Shown one piece after another: positions 49,092-58,882 of a DNA stretch of 64,000 nt. The position numbers and the translations under genes were made by a program. Position 1 is the first letter of the stretch, and each line of letters begins with the position of its first letter. Below the pieces are notes generated by a model. That model had not been told where the DNA came from and did no database searches. It saw nothing but the letters and a program-made list of their open reading frames with translations. The stretch lies in contig NZ_MRBY01000011.1 in the NCBI RefSeq assembly GCF_001904615.1, positions 37,038 through 101,037 of the forward strand, read 5' to 3'. This stretch comes from [Limnothrix rosea] IAM M-220 (GTDB lineage: Bacteria > Cyanobacteriota > Cyanobacteriia > Cyanobacteriales > MRBY01).

Positions 49092-50282
49092 ATGCGTATT
49101 TTGGTCTTGAGTTGGGAGTTTCCGCCACGGATTGTTGGTGGTATTGCCCGTCATGTTGGAGAATTGTATCCGGAAGTTGTGAAGTTAGGGTATGGTGTCG
49201 ATTTAGTGACGATCCGCACTGATGATCTGCCGGCGCAAGAGGTGGTTGAGGGTATTAATGTTTATCGGGTGACGGTAGCTGAAAACGAACGGTTTTTTGA
49301 TTGGGTTACTGCGATGAATGATGCGATGATTGTTTTTGGTCGTGGGTTTCTCGCGGGGCGAACTGATGTTTGTTTAATTCACGCCCATGATTGGTTAGTG
49401 GGTGATGCGGCGATCGCCCTGAAGCAAGAATTTCAATTGCCGTTAGTTGCAACGATCCATGCAACAGAATATGGACGACATAATGGCATTCACACTGAAA
49501 CCCATGCGTATATTGCAGCGAAGGAGCAGGCTTTGGTCAATGAGGCTTGGCGCATCATTGTTTGTAGTCAATATATGCGTCACGAATTAGAGTGTGCTTT
49601 AAATGTTTCGTGGCAGAAAATGGATGTAATTTTCAATGGTATTCGCTCGGAAAAAAAACAACATTCGTCACAGTTTGATCGCCGGGCTTTTCGGCGGCGG
49701 TTTGCACCTGATGATCAAAAAATTGTTTATTATGTTGGACGCTTAACCTACGAAAAAGGGATTAGTGTGCTGATTGATGCTGCTCCTCGCGTTTTAGAGA
49801 TGATGCAGGGAAAAGTGAAATTTGTAATTATTGGTGGCGGTCACCATGAGCACCTAAAACAACAGGCTTGGAATGTAGGGCTGTCGGAAGCCTGCGAATT
49901 TACGGGTTTTATGCCCGATGAAGATCTTGATCGCTTTCAGACGATCGCCGACTGTGCGGTATTTCCTAGTTTGTATGAGCCGTTTGGCATTGTTGTTTTA
50001 GAAAGTTTTGCGGCCAAGGTGCCAGTGGTTGTGTCTAATGCTGGGGGTTTATCGGAGGTTGTGACCCACGAAAAAACTGGGATTGTCACCTATGCTAATG
50101 TTGCTAGTTCTTTGGCTTGGGGCATTTTAGAGGTGCTGCAACATCCTGAATATGCGAAAACTCTTGTGGAAAACGCCTATGCGGATTTGCCAAAGCGTTT
50201 CAATTGGTCGGAGTTGGCAAAGCAAACGGTTGCTGTTTTTGAGCGGGTCGTTCGGGAGCGATCGCCGGAAATGGATGCGTAA
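49092..50282 (+). CDS. GT4-family glycosyltransferase
   Basis: A 396-residue GT-B transferase. The N-terminal acceptor domain starts MRILVLSWEFPPRIVGGIAR, with the glycine-rich loop also seen in glycogen synthases. The donor domain has VGRLTYEKGISVLI and the E-x7-E site EPFGIVVLE. It may make a polysaccharide, glycolipid or glycogen-like polymer; the acceptor is unknown. ATG 49092 is chosen because GGAG lies eight bases upstream; GTG 49083 overlaps that site. It is downstream of, and divergent from, Yfr1. Confidence 0.87.
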   Translation: MRILVLSWEFPPRIVGGIARHVGELYPEVVKLGYGVDLVTIRTDDLPAQEVVEGINVYRVTVAENERFFDWVTAMNDAMIVFGRGFLAGRTDVCLIHAHDWLVGDAAIALKQEFQLPLVATIHATEYGRHNGIHTETHAYIAAKEQALVNEAWRIIVCSQYMRHELECALNVSWQKMDVIFNGIRSEKKQHSSQFDRRAFRRRFAPDDQKIVYYVGRLTYEKGISVLIDAAPRVLEMMQGKVKFVIIGGGHHEHLKQQAWNVGLSEACEFTGFMPDEDLDRFQTIADCAVFPSLYEPFGIVVLESFAAKVPVVVSNAGGLSEVVTHEKTGIVTYANVASSLAWGILEVLQHPEYAKTLVENAYADLPKRFNWSELAKQTVAVFERVVRERSPEMDA

Positions 50283-50299
50283 TTTAGCATGGTGGTGAA

Positions 50300-51811
50300 C
50301 TAGCCTAAAAATAGTCGGTAGGCTGGATTTTTGTTTTCATCCCAGTAGCGATAGCCGAGTTGGTCTAAAAAGTTTTGCCATTGATCCATTTCGTGGGGCG
50401 GTACTTGAATGGCGATCGCAATCCGTCCATAATCAGAGCCGTTGTTGCGGTAATGGAAGCCGCTAATATTCCAGTCGGGGCTCATGGCTTCCACAAATTT
50501 CATTAATGCGCCGGGACATTCGGGAAACTCAAAGCGATATAGCAATTCATTTTCGGCTTTTTCGCTGCGTCCACCTACCATGTGCCTGAGGTGGAGTTTT
50601 GTGAGTTCGTCATCGGTCAGATCGAGGGTTTTAAAGCCATTGGCTTCAAAGGTTGCTGCTAAGGGTTTAATTTCGTGACGATTTTGGATTTGAATTCCGA
50701 CAAAAATGTGGGCCTCGGCTGCGTCGGCAATGCGATAGTTGAATTCGGTCAAGTTGCGATCGCCCATACAGCGACAAAATTTTCGGAGGCTACCGGGTTG
50801 CTCTGGGATTGTCACGGCAAAAATGGCTTCGCGCCCTTCCCCTAATTCTGCCCGCTCAGCCACAAAGCGCAATCGATCAAAATTCATATTGGCACCGCAG
50901 GCAACGGCTACCAAATTTTTCCCTGCAATGCCTTCGCGCTCAACGTAGGCTTTCATTCCGGCGATCGCCAGCGCCCCCGCTGGTTCAAGAATAGAGCGCG
51001 TATCTTCAAAAACATCTTTAATGGCAGCACAGGTATCATCTGTGGAGACCAAAATCATTTCGTCAATATATTCCTGACAAAGACGAAAGGTTTCCTCACC
51101 GACGTAACGCACCGCTACACCATCAGCAAAAAGACCAACCTGCGATAGCTGCACCCGTTCGCCCTTTGCTAGGGACTGACTCATGGCATCCGCATCGATA
51201 GGCTCGACACCAATAATTTTGATGTCCGGACGCACCCGTTTCACGAACGCCGCGATCCCTGCAATTAAACCACCGCCGCCGATCGCCACAAAAATAGCGT
51301 GAATTGGCTGCTGACACTGGCGTAAAATTTCCATGCCAATGGTTCCTTGCCCGGCGATCACATGGGGGTCGTCAAAGGGATGAATAAAGGTGAGGTGCTG
51401 TTCGTCTGCCAGCTGGCGGGCATGGGCATAGGCATCGTCGTAGGCATTGCCATGGAGAATAACTTCGCCGCCCCTTGCTTTAACGGCATTGATTTTGACC
51501 TGAGGCGTAACGACGGGCATCACGATCACTGCCCTCGTCCCTAATCTTTTCGCGGCTAAGGCGACCCCTTGGGCATGGTTTCCCGCCGAAGCGGCAATAA
51601 CGCCGCATTGTAATTGTGCTGGGGAAAGATTTGCCATTTTGTTATAGGCTCCCCGCAGCTTAAACGAAAAAACTGACTGTAAATCTTCGCGCTTCAGCAG
51701 CACATTATTATTTAAACGTGTGGAAAGGTTGGGCGCTTTTTCGAGGGGACTTTCCTTTGCAACGTCATAGACGCGGGCATTAAGAATTTCGATGAGATAA
51801 TCGCAGGACAT
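50300..51811 (-). CDS. ilvA: Threonine ammonia-lyase (biosynthetic)
   Basis: A 503-residue PLP enzyme making 2-oxobutyrate for isoleucine. The PLP lysine is in VFSFKLRGAYNKM and the glycine-rich phosphate loop is AIGGGGLIAGIA. Two C-terminal ACT-like regulatory repeats (about 325-400 and 415-500: FAVTIPEQPGSLRKF and YRFEFPECPGALMKF) indicate feedback control by isoleucine and valine. Full length. Together with cimA it offers two routes to the same intermediate. Confidence 0.95.
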   Translation of the reverse strand: MSCDYLIEILNARVYDVAKESPLEKAPNLSTRLNNNVLLKREDLQSVFSFKLRGAYNKMANLSPAQLQCGVIAASAGNHAQGVALAAKRLGTRAVIVMPVVTPQVKINAVKARGGEVILHGNAYDDAYAHARQLADEQHLTFIHPFDDPHVIAGQGTIGMEILRQCQQPIHAIFVAIGGGGLIAGIAAFVKRVRPDIKIIGVEPIDADAMSQSLAKGERVQLSQVGLFADGVAVRYVGEETFRLCQEYIDEMILVSTDDTCAAIKDVFEDTRSILEPAGALAIAGMKAYVEREGIAGKNLVAVACGANMNFDRLRFVAERAELGEGREAIFAVTIPEQPGSLRKFCRCMGDRNLTEFNYRIADAAEAHIFVGIQIQNRHEIKPLAATFEANGFKTLDLTDDELTKLHLRHMVGGRSEKAENELLYRFEFPECPGALMKFVEAMSPDWNISGFHYRNNGSDYGRIAIAIQVPPHEMDQWQNFLDQLGYRYWDENKNPAYRLFLG

Positions 51812-51896
51812 AAAGGCGATCGCCGACGGTAGTAAACGTTAGAAGCCTTTACTGTACCGTCATGTTGACCTCCTTTAAAAGGGCAATATTTAAAGT

Positions 51897-52220
51897 TTAA
51901 TTTAGGGAAAAGGCGAGTTTCTTGAGAGGCGATCGCCAAGAGGTGCGCTCTTCTTCTGGGGGGGCGATCGCCATTTTGAGTGCCGTTTCGGTCGCCACAA
52001 GTCGCTTCTCCTGCACCGCCATAGAGCCATCCTTTAAAGCTTGCCGCCATTGCCTGCCCTGTTTCCAAGCCTGATATTTTCGTACCGTCCAGCGGGGATT
52101 ACTAGGATAGCCCGCAAAACCAGACCGCAGTGCCGCATGGTTTTCGCGCGGAATAGCTGTTTCAATATAAACACCTTCAGCTAACTCAACAACTCTTGGA
52201 ACAATACGATTTTTCATCAT
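51897..52220 (-). CDS. Small basic hypothetical protein
   Basis: A 107-residue basic protein reading (M)MKNRIVPRVVELAEGVYIET and then NPRWTVRKYQAWKQGRQWR, with coding composition. AGGAAG lies a few bases before the tandem ATGs at 52220 and 52217; the open frame extends upstream to 52334 but that part looks non-coding. No function recognised. It lies upstream of ilvA on the same strand with a gap of about 85 bases. Confidence 0.62.
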   Translation of the reverse strand: MMKNRIVPRVVELAEGVYIETAIPRENHAALRSGFAGYPSNPRWTVRKYQAWKQGRQWRQALKDGSMAVQEKRLVATETALKMAIAPPEEERTSWRSPLKKLAFSLN

Positions 52221-52654
52221 CGGACTTCCTCGCGCTTCTATAGGGTACAAAAAGGTACAAATCTGCTTGTCTAGGCTGCATTTGCCTAGGTTTAATCGGT
52301 GCAGAATAATAAGTCTCAACGAGAAACTGTGCAAACCGATAAAACTTAACGCTAAATCAAATTAAGGGTTCGTGTGGAAAGACCCTTGTTAATGCTGCCT
52401 TTTACAACATGAAGATGCAGCTTCCTGCACATAGTTTAAGCTTTTTAATGCTTTTTTACAAATTGACAAGATGAAAGTCTATCGTCAAAGTCCATCGGTT
52501 TAGGACGACAAAGTGGGGGATTGATGAAATTCTAGCGAGGTAAACGACACCTGTTGGAAAATCCCCGGCTTTTGAACCCCAAGGTGGGCTAATCTTATGG
52601 GTCTTGGCTACGGAAAATAAGTGGCGATCGCCCCATTGTCACAATGATTTTTTT
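52221..52654. other. Intergenic region, no gene recognised
   Basis: About 430 bases, partly AT-rich. A short hairpin CATTG/CAATG followed by eight T lies at 52634-52655 but has no obvious rightward gene to end; it could belong to an unrecognised short RNA. A HIP1 copy precedes it. Confidence 0.35.
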
Positions 52655-52847
52655 TAATCGGAGTTTAGATGAAACAAGACCTTGAAATAACGATGTGGCA
52701 ACGGAGAGAAGGGGATGGAGAAATTTCTTCAGCTCGCAAATTTTGGTAAGAACGACCCAAGTACAACGCCAATATTGATCCCTCTGTTTATCTCCTTTCC
52801 CTAGGGACTTTAGAGACCATTATGATTAAGCCGAACAGACGTTTTTA
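52655..52847. mobile_element. MITE-like element, copy D (decayed, about 190 bp)
   Basis: The left end TAATCGGAGTTTAGATGAAA and right end TTAAGCCGAACAGACGTT resemble the family termini (TTAACCCGAACTGACGTTA in copy C-inner). The interior keeps GATGTGGCAACGGAGAGAAG, GGGATGGAGAAATTTC and TTTATCTCC. Divergence is much higher than for copies B and C, so it is older. It ends five bases before the stop of the TrpD2-like gene. Confidence 0.6.
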
Positions 52848-52851
52848 GCCC

Positions 52852-53907
52852 TTACAATTGATCCAGCGTCGATTTAAGTCTTATCAAAGTATCTTGCAAT
52901 GTCCCTTCAAGGATTAAAGTTTTCGCTGCTGCAACACCCGCTTCTAGATCTTCAGCAATACCGCAGTGCCACAGATAAAATGCCCCATTCCAAACCGCTG
53001 TGTTAAACAGGTCATTTTTTTCGCCTTGCAATAATGCTGTTAAATTTTCGATATAACTTTCTGCTGATTCAAGGGGAACATCCTTGCCGCCTAGATTGTA
53101 GATATAGGGATCAGGCTTCAGGTATTTTACGCCACTGGCATCTGTGTTCTCATGGGTGGCAACAATCGTGACCTGGGAAATGCGCAGATCGCCGCTGCCC
53201 TCTAGGCCTTTAATTAAAGTGTATGGCGCTTGTTTTCTCTCGGTAAAAGTATCGCGAATAATGCTTTCTGTGGGGGGATGAACATAGCCTGCGATGGTGT
53301 GGCTATTGGTTCCAGAGTAGGGAGACCAAACGAGCTCTATGGTGGCAATGGGGGGACGTTTGCCGAGTTCTTCGCGATAGGTGTTTAGCGCTTTACTCTC
53401 TGGTAAAAAAGTTGGGGTATAGCATAATGCGAATTCTTCCGTTTCAAAAAATGCTTGATATTGGCGCACGTCTAATCGGTTAAATCTTAAACCTAGTGCT
53501 TGCCAGATTTCTATGAGAGGTAAGCCGTATTTTGTCGGTAGGCGATCGCCACCATGCATCACCACAGGTACACCAGAGGCCTTGAGCATGAGTGAAACAA
53601 TGGGCGATATGGGCGCAGTGCGAGAACGACCGTCGTAGGGAATACCCAAAATATAAACGGTTTTATCGGGGCAAATGGGTTGTAATTTTTGGCTCCGAGA
53701 ATCATAAAAATCAAGCATGCCGGCCAACTCAATACCCGTTGGTCGTTTAATGCGATGGGAAATCAAAAATGCACCAATTTGAGCAGGTGTGGCAGCCCCA
53801 TCGACCATCATCTGTAATGCTGTTGTCGCCTCAGGTCGGGTTAGGCCTTTGCTTGTATGTTTACCACTACCAACTTTTCTTAAAAGTTTGCGAAATTCGC
53901 TGCTCAT
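52852..53907 (-). CDS. TrpD2-like protein (anthranilate phosphoribosyltransferase-related, YbiB group)
   Basis: A 351-residue protein with the two-domain fold of nucleoside phosphorylase/TrpD enzymes. The N-terminal helical domain has GLTRPEATTALQMMVDGAATPAQIGAFL-type pattern, and the glycine-rich loop is replaced by IPYDGRSRTAPISP. This matches the TrpD2/YbiB group, whose E. coli member binds nucleic acid and lacks TrpD activity. It should therefore not be taken as the tryptophan enzyme. ATG 53907 is preferred to TTG 53916. It follows the HEAT-repeat gene in the same direction, gap about 75 bases. Confidence 0.8.
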   Translation of the reverse strand: MSSEFRKLLRKVGSGKHTSKGLTRPEATTALQMMVDGAATPAQIGAFLISHRIKRPTGIELAGMLDFYDSRSQKLQPICPDKTVYILGIPYDGRSRTAPISPIVSLMLKASGVPVVMHGGDRLPTKYGLPLIEIWQALGLRFNRLDVRQYQAFFETEEFALCYTPTFLPESKALNTYREELGKRPPIATIELVWSPYSGTNSHTIAGYVHPPTESIIRDTFTERKQAPYTLIKGLEGSGDLRISQVTIVATHENTDASGVKYLKPDPYIYNLGGKDVPLESAESYIENLTALLQGEKNDLFNTAVWNGAFYLWHCGIAEDLEAGVAAAKTLILEGTLQDTLIRLKSTLDQL

Positions 53908-53982
53908 TTTCGTCAAATTATTGTTTCGATCAACAGATGGCTAGCTTAACTGATGTCAGCTCAAAAAACAGTAACCTTTGCA

Positions 53983-55152
53983 CTAAGTCTTTGTTCTTGG
54001 CAGTTTGTTGAGGGCTGCTATGGCATGGAGTCTGACGGCGGAATCTGCGTCGTGACTGAGTTGTCGTAAAGTTTCTTGGGCAATGGGTTGTTTGAGTTGG
54101 CCGAGGGCATAGACAAAGGCTTGTCGCAAATCTTTTTTGGGTAATTGTGTTTGTTGTCGCCAAAAATCCAGAAGAAGTTTTGTGCCTTGTTCTTGGCGAT
54201 CGCCGCTATCGATGCGGCCAATGACTTTAATAATTTCGAGGGTAAGGGGCTCCGATGCCTGCGGCAAAATATCGCCTAATGCTTGCAGGCTGGCGGCTTG
54301 ATCAATCCACCCTAAAGCTTGGACAAGTTCTTTTTTTAGGGCGAGGGGAGTGGTGGTAGCTTGGATAACCGTGGCGATCGCCTCTACCGCATCAGCATTT
54401 TGGAGACGACTCAGGGCGAGGCCGGCCTGTTGGCAAACATCAAGGTTATGGTCGTAGAGCAGCGGCGAAACCCGTTGAAAAATAATGTCTTTATCCGCGT
54501 AGTTTGTCCAAAACCCCAAAGCGCGAATTGCCTCAATGCGGACTTTACTCGCTGGATCTTTGAGAGCTGCCAATAAAAAAGTGAAAATCCGTGGATGGCG
54601 GAAACTGCCTAGGGCTTCAATCGCTAATTCTCGAATCTCCGGATTGTCATCCTCTACAACACTGAGCAAAGGTTCCACAATATTGCTATAGCGAACCTTA
54701 CACAAAGCTTTTACCGCCAATAGGCGAGTCTCCACTTCATGAAGGAGCGGCACAATATAATCTGTGGCTTGCTCTTCTAGCTGCACCAGCGCTCGCACAA
54801 TTTCGTCCGCGAGAAACTCTTCTTGACAATTTTCGATCAGAACAAGCAATCGCGCGATAATGTCTGGTTGACGATATTGACCCAAAATACGAATGGCAAA
54901 CCAGCGTAACTCTATATCTTGAGCTGGATTTTCGGCGATCGCCAGTAGTTGAGGCAAAATCGAGTCGCCAACCTTCCCTAAAACTTTAGTAATGCGCCAA
55001 CGCTCATGGAAATCCCCTTCCATTAAAAGCTGTAGTCCCCATTCCGCTGCAAGGGGAATCTTGGCAATATTGGTCTCTGCGCAAAGATGTAAAAATTGAT
55101 GAACTGTAGGCTGTTGTGTGGCGATCGCCGGGTCAGTTTCGACATAACCCAT
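53983..55152 (-). CDS. HEAT-repeat protein
   Basis: A 389-residue, all-helical solenoid. At least eight HEAT-type units of about 30 residues can be read, for example DNPEIRELAIEALGSFRHPR, DPASKVRIEAIRALGFW and DADSAVRLHAIAALNKL. Related cyanobacterial proteins include phycobilin lyases and scaffold proteins, but no specific lyase motif was identified here. Probably a protein-protein interaction scaffold, transcribed with the TrpD2-like gene. Confidence 0.85.
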   Translation of the reverse strand: MGYVETDPAIATQQPTVHQFLHLCAETNIAKIPLAAEWGLQLLMEGDFHERWRITKVLGKVGDSILPQLLAIAENPAQDIELRWFAIRILGQYRQPDIIARLLVLIENCQEEFLADEIVRALVQLEEQATDYIVPLLHEVETRLLAVKALCKVRYSNIVEPLLSVVEDDNPEIRELAIEALGSFRHPRIFTFLLAALKDPASKVRIEAIRALGFWTNYADKDIIFQRVSPLLYDHNLDVCQQAGLALSRLQNADAVEAIATVIQATTTPLALKKELVQALGWIDQAASLQALGDILPQASEPLTLEIIKVIGRIDSGDRQEQGTKLLLDFWRQQTQLPKKDLRQAFVYALGQLKQPIAQETLRQLSHDADSAVRLHAIAALNKLPRTKT

Positions 55153-55403
55153 AAAAATTAAATTCCAGTTTTTAATGACAACACGATTTCAGCCCAACTT
55201 AACGGATACATTTAATAATTTCTGGTATACCGCAATACAGAGAACCATTAACAATGCAAAAAAAGCCTCCCAAAAAAGCAATAACTGCATGCCATACTTG
55301 CATTGTCTACTTGAAATCAATAAATGACAAAAAAAACACCCACTTTAGCAACATAAATAAAACCCCCACTAAACAGCCTTAACCACTGAGACGAAACCCA
55401 TTT

Positions 55404-58184
55404 TCACAGCAATAAATCTTGAATTAAGTCAAATCTAAATTCTTCAGTCCAGCCCTTCAAAGTTGCCTTTAAATCCTTTGCCGCAGTTGGGAGTTCTTCC
55501 AATAGCAAAAAAATATTTTGATCATCACCAACAATGGCATTGTTTTTGAGATTTTCCCGCCATTGTTGTGAAGTAAGACTAATTTGTGCGTGGAGATTTG
55601 ATTTATCGATGGTCGAGGAGCCATACCCCTTTGAGATGGGCAAATCACGTTGTAAGTCCTCATATAAATACTGTATATCAAGAAAACTTTTCATTAAATT
55701 TAAGACCTCATCTTCCTGAAAAGGCTTACGCACAAAACCATCACAGCCAGATGCTGCAATCCGTATTTCCTCTTCCTTTAAAATACTTGCTGTAATTGCC
55801 AAAATAATCGTTTTTTCTATTGAGCCATTTTCTGCACACTTTCTCATTTCCCGTCGACGAATTTCTCGAGTCATATCGTACCCATTAAGGATCGGCATAC
55901 GTACATCTGTCCAAATTAAATGGGGTTGCCAGCTTTCCCAGAGGGCGATCGCCTCCTGACCATTTTCAGCCTCTTTTACTGTAAAACCAATATGAGTTAA
56001 AAGTTGCTCTAAAAGCTTACGATTAACCCAGTGATCATCCACAATTAATATCTTATAAACTGCTTGATTAGGAGCAAGAGCAATGACCCTTTGTTGTTTT
56101 TGTGGCAGCTGAATTAGTTCTTTTAAAACCGATTGAACCTTGATTGTGAACCGAACAGTCGTTCCTACTCCAACCCGTGAAGTAACGAATATATCTCCTC
56201 CCATCATCCGCACAAATTTACGGCTAATCGGTAACCCCAAACCAGTACCTTGATTAGATCGGACACCAGATTCCGTTTGAGTGAAACTTGTAAAAATCGT
56301 CTGTATTTCTGTCTCCTTAATCCCTTCCCCAGTATCTTGAACAACAAAAGACAAAACATATTGCTCCTCTTCCTTTTCAGCAACTTGAACCAATAACCTA
56401 ACAAATCCAAACTCTGTAAACTTCAGTGAATTACTGAGTAAATTTAATAAAATCTGTCTAATCTTTTTCTCGTCACCCATAATATATTGGGGTACAGAGT
56501 CTTGGATGACAAATTCGAGATCTAAACCCTTTTCTGCTGCTTTAAGAATGAAAGTCTCTCCGATAACCCCCAGGGTCGCTCTCAAGTCGAAGCTATTAAC
56601 ATTAAGACTCATCTGCCCCGCTTCAATCTTGGCCATATCTAAGACATCATTAATGAGTCCTAAAAGATGTTCTCCACTACGATTAATAATACTTAGATAA
56701 GTATCTTGAGTTAAATTTAAATTAGGGTCTCGGTTCATTAGCTGAGAAAAACCTAAAATTGCATTTAAAGGTGTACGTAACTCATGACTCATATTGGCTA
56801 AAAATTGACTTTTCGCCCGATTCGCTGCATCTGCAATTTCCCGCGCTTTATCTAGTTGGATATTTTGAATTGCTAAGACTTGATTTTTTTTCTCTAGCTC
56901 AACAGTACGCTCCATCACTTGAACTTCTAGATCTTGGGTATAACTCTTGAGCTGCTGCCAAAATAAATAAATTGCTGCTGTGATTAAAGAGAGATATATG
57001 CCAGCAAATGGAGCGACAATTGGTAGCCAAATATTGTTAGAGAATAAATGATGATTTATTAGTATTAGAAAAGCACTGATCGGAAAAATTCCGGCAAACT
57101 CCCATCTTTTTTGACCCAGTAGAATGCCAAATAAAGAGCCAGTAGACACCCATAGAAAAATCCATAGCCACTCTACAAGTTCTGGCAAGGTTTTGATGAG
57201 AGCATTTCCTTCGAGGGCTGCCTCAATGATCTGACTGGTAATATGACCATGGATTTCGATGCCGTACATCGGGCTATCATAAGGAGTGTAAAAAAAATCA
57301 TTAAGACTACTACTAAAGGCTCCAAAAATAACGATTTTATCTTTGAATAAATCTGAGGGAATATTATTTTCTAATAAATCTTGAATTGAGACTTGTTTGA
57401 ACATGCATTTTTCTGCAATATTACAAGGTTCCCCTTGGTAGTTGATTAAGATCTGGTTCCCCCTAATCTGAGCTTTTGTATAGCCTCCTGAGTTCTTTTT
57501 TAGGCGATAAAAAATACTCTTGCCTAGTTGGTATGAAAATTGTTGATTTGAAATGGCTTTTGGCTTGATATCTTTATCGGCTAAATAATCTAAAGCTAGT
57601 CGTGCTGAGAGGCTAAGTTTACTTTTTTGATCGCGGCTATTGGGTGGCACAACGGCTAGAAAGGCTCGACGAACAACGAAGTCTTGGTCAAAAATCAAAT
57701 TGGCGATCGCCACTTGATTATTTTGGGCAAGAAACTCTGGAGGTGCAACACTTTGAGCTATCACCTCATTTGGATCTGTCGAAAGTAAAACATTCTCTAC
57801 TCCGATGAGATTTGGTGTTGTTTCAAACACTTTTTGTAGCTCACTATAGCCTTCAAAAACTGGAAAATCGCGGTAAATGTCTAAGGCAATTGAGTGAGGA
57901 GATTGTGCCTTGATTTTATTGAGAATTATTGCTAGATTTCGATCTGAAATAGGCCAGCCATTGAGATATTTTATGTCTGATTCTGTAACGCCGACCAACA
58001 CAATATGAGGATTGATCTTTTTCGTTGATTTTGTTTTAGTGAGAAGATCATAGAAATCCAGTTCAGGAATTTCAAAAAGACCAATAAGACTTGTTACTAT
58101 GCAGAGTATGGTGACCGTTAAACTATTTACTAGTCCAACCAACAATAGTAGTCTTGCCCGGTGCTTTTTTCCTTCGACATTCAT
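55404..58184 (-). CDS. CHASE2-domain hybrid histidine kinase with receiver
   Basis: A 926-residue membrane sensor. An N-terminal helix (about 12-36) leads to an extracytoplasmic CHASE2 domain (about 40-335, with DFYDLLTK, IALDIYRDFP and KDKIVIFGAF). Three membrane helices (about 340-412), a coiled coil and the kinase follow: H467 in NMSHELRTPLNA, N-box LLSNSLKFTEFG, DTGEGI and GTGLGL. The receiver has D760 in IWTDVRMPILNGYD. A 100-residue C-terminal tail of unknown role follows. The ligand of CHASE2 is unknown. Its output is probably a phosphorelay to a separate Hpt or regulator. Confidence 0.91.
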   Translation of the reverse strand: MNVEGKKHRARLLLLVGLVNSLTVTILCIVTSLIGLFEIPELDFYDLLTKTKSTKKINPHIVLVGVTESDIKYLNGWPISDRNLAIILNKIKAQSPHSIALDIYRDFPVFEGYSELQKVFETTPNLIGVENVLLSTDPNEVIAQSVAPPEFLAQNNQVAIANLIFDQDFVVRRAFLAVVPPNSRDQKSKLSLSARLALDYLADKDIKPKAISNQQFSYQLGKSIFYRLKKNSGGYTKAQIRGNQILINYQGEPCNIAEKCMFKQVSIQDLLENNIPSDLFKDKIVIFGAFSSSLNDFFYTPYDSPMYGIEIHGHITSQIIEAALEGNALIKTLPELVEWLWIFLWVSTGSLFGILLGQKRWEFAGIFPISAFLILINHHLFSNNIWLPIVAPFAGIYLSLITAAIYLFWQQLKSYTQDLEVQVMERTVELEKKNQVLAIQNIQLDKAREIADAANRAKSQFLANMSHELRTPLNAILGFSQLMNRDPNLNLTQDTYLSIINRSGEHLLGLINDVLDMAKIEAGQMSLNVNSFDLRATLGVIGETFILKAAEKGLDLEFVIQDSVPQYIMGDEKKIRQILLNLLSNSLKFTEFGFVRLLVQVAEKEEEQYVLSFVVQDTGEGIKETEIQTIFTSFTQTESGVRSNQGTGLGLPISRKFVRMMGGDIFVTSRVGVGTTVRFTIKVQSVLKELIQLPQKQQRVIALAPNQAVYKILIVDDHWVNRKLLEQLLTHIGFTVKEAENGQEAIALWESWQPHLIWTDVRMPILNGYDMTREIRRREMRKCAENGSIEKTIILAITASILKEEEIRIAASGCDGFVRKPFQEDEVLNLMKSFLDIQYLYEDLQRDLPISKGYGSSTIDKSNLHAQISLTSQQWRENLKNNAIVGDDQNIFLLLEELPTAAKDLKATLKGWTEEFRFDLIQDLLL

Positions 58185-58538
58185 TGTGTTGCTGAGAAAA
58201 GTATCGACAATTTTTTTGTATGATTAGGATGTGATTAGGCAAGTTCTGACAATCACCACTACAATTATCTTTAGGCTGCCGCGGCAAATATGTTTTTTGC
58301 TTTAGGTTTTTACTGAAAATTTAGACTGCGTGCTGTGGACTAGAGGTCATTCTCCATGTCAGCATATTTTTACGGGTTTAGATACATTCTGTGACAATTC
58401 CCGCAAATAGCCAATCAGCTTCTATACTTAATGAGGATTTAGGATTTTTAGCTGAGTTTGAATTTTAGAAATTTTTAACTGCACACTTCCGAATCTTTAC
58501 ACTCTTCATTCTCCGATTTGGAAGAATACTTAATAATT
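58185..58538. promoter_or_regulatory. Divergent region with rbp promoter and leader
   Basis: About 350 bases between the CHASE2 kinase and rbp. TATACT at 58423-58428 is a candidate -10 for rbp, without a convincing -35, and would give a leader of about 100 bases. Long leaders are known for cold-regulated rbp genes; no specific structure was identified. Confidence 0.4.
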
Positions 58539-58838
58539 ATGTCGATTTATATTGGAAACCTGTCTTATCAAGTTACTGAGGAAGATCTGAAAGAGACCTT
58601 TGCTGAGTACGGTAAAGTGAGTCGCGTGCAGATCCCTTCTGACCGTGAGACTGGTCGTCCCCGTGGTTTCGCTTTCGTTGAAATGTCTAAGGAAGACGAA
58701 GAAACTGCTGCTATTGAAGCGCTAGACGGCGCTGAATGGATGGGACGGGATTTAAAGGTCAATAAAGCGAAGCCCCGTGAAGATCGTAAGTCTTCTCGCG
58801 GTGGTGGCGGTGGCTACAACTCTCGTAATCGCTACTAA
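58539..58838 (+). CDS. rbp: Rbp-type RNA-binding protein (single RRM, glycine-rich tail)
   Basis: A 99-residue protein with one RNA recognition motif: RNP2 is IYIGNLSY and RNP1 is RGFAFVEM. A short Arg/Gly tail (SSRGGGGGYNSRNRY) follows. Members of this family are cold- or stress-induced RNA chaperones in cyanobacteria. ATG 58539 is preferred because MSIYIGNL is the usual beginning; the seven upstream codons from 58518 are not conserved. It ends in its own terminator. Confidence 0.93.
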   Translation: MSIYIGNLSYQVTEEDLKETFAEYGKVSRVQIPSDRETGRPRGFAFVEMSKEDEETAAIEALDGAEWMGRDLKVNKAKPREDRKSSRGGGGGYNSRNRY

Positions 58839-58852
58839 GTAATTAATTTTGT

Positions 58853-58882
58853 GTCCTGTTTTTTTGCAGGGCATTCTTTTTT
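58853..58882 (+). terminator. Terminator of rbp
   Basis: GTCCTG pairs with CAGGGC (one wobble) over a T-rich loop and is followed by ATTCTTTTTT. It lies 15 bases after the rbp stop. Confidence 0.8.

Noticed and set aside
52634..52655. CATTG/CAATG hairpin with eight T
   Set aside because: Only five pairs with a three-base loop and no rightward transcription unit to terminate; not listed as a terminator.
52852..53907. Calling this gene trpD (anthranilate phosphoribosyltransferase)
   Set aside because: The glycine-rich PRPP loop is altered and the sequence fits the TrpD2/YbiB group, so the tryptophan role is unlikely.
54361..54576. 71-codon rightward ORF inside the HEAT-repeat gene
   Set aside because: Shadow of a clear coding frame on the other strand.
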